A stretch of DNA of 64,000 nucleotides from an uncultured Nostoc sp. (lineage in GTDB: Bacteria > Cyanobacteriota > Cyanobacteriia > Cyanobacteriales > Nostocaceae). Where the stretch lies: positions 27,917 to 91,916 of the forward strand of contig NZ_CALMFY010000236.1 in the NCBI RefSeq assembly GCF_937863485.1, given 5' to 3'. The notes beneath the pieces were generated by a model. That model saw only the letters and a program-made list of their open reading frames with translations. It had not been told where the DNA came from and ran no database searches. Below are positions 63,981 through 64,000 of the stretch, one piece after another. The translations under genes were made by a program, and so were the position numbers. Numbering within the stretch: position 1 is the stretch's first letter; each line of letters begins with the position of its first letter.

Positions 63981-64000
63981 TATTGAAGAGCAAGATTTGG

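Noticed and set aside
63650-63986. Opposing 108- and 93-aa ORFs as real genes
   Set aside because: Both are open only because a 21-bp tandem repeat is a multiple of 3; no independent coding evidence.

Overview
64-kb chromosomal window of a filamentous, Nostoc-like cyanobacterium, inferred from abundant GCGATCGC (HIP1) sites, heptameric STRR repeats and gene content. Main blocks: (i) exopolysaccharide cluster (Wzy-like polymerase, several GT4/GT2 glycosyltransferases, asnB-like amidotransferase, FkbM methyltransferase) at 1-8961; (ii) housekeeping genes (queA, yraN, pyrG, NTRC-type trxB, clpR-clpP, mnmG, holB); (iii) a type IV pilin followed by a glycosyltransferase island with two SPINDLY/OGT-like proteins and a 1129-aa methyltransferase-GT4-GT4 fusion; (iv) an FHA/zinc-ribbon Ser/Thr kinase next to a zinc-ribbon PP2C phosphatase. 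The most notable accessory locus is 14916-17192: an AAA/ABC-type ATPase plus a DUF4435 TOPRIM-like protein, the architecture of PARIS (AriA/AriB) anti-phage systems. Its second gene has no usable start codon, and removing one A at the junction would restore a classic ATGA-overlapped AriB start. Other observations: a near-identical inverted pair of 104-bp MITE-like elements, a livF pseudogene and a Uma2-like pseudogene absent from the ORF track, a tail-to-tail junction where two convergent genes both lost their 3' ends, three coding regions carrying in-frame insertions of intergenic-type repeats, a holB whose only full-length start would be ATT, a perfect 28-bp palindrome between the pilin and an OGT-like gene, and an ~11-copy 21-bp tandem repeat. 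All identifications come from reading the sequence; no database search was run.
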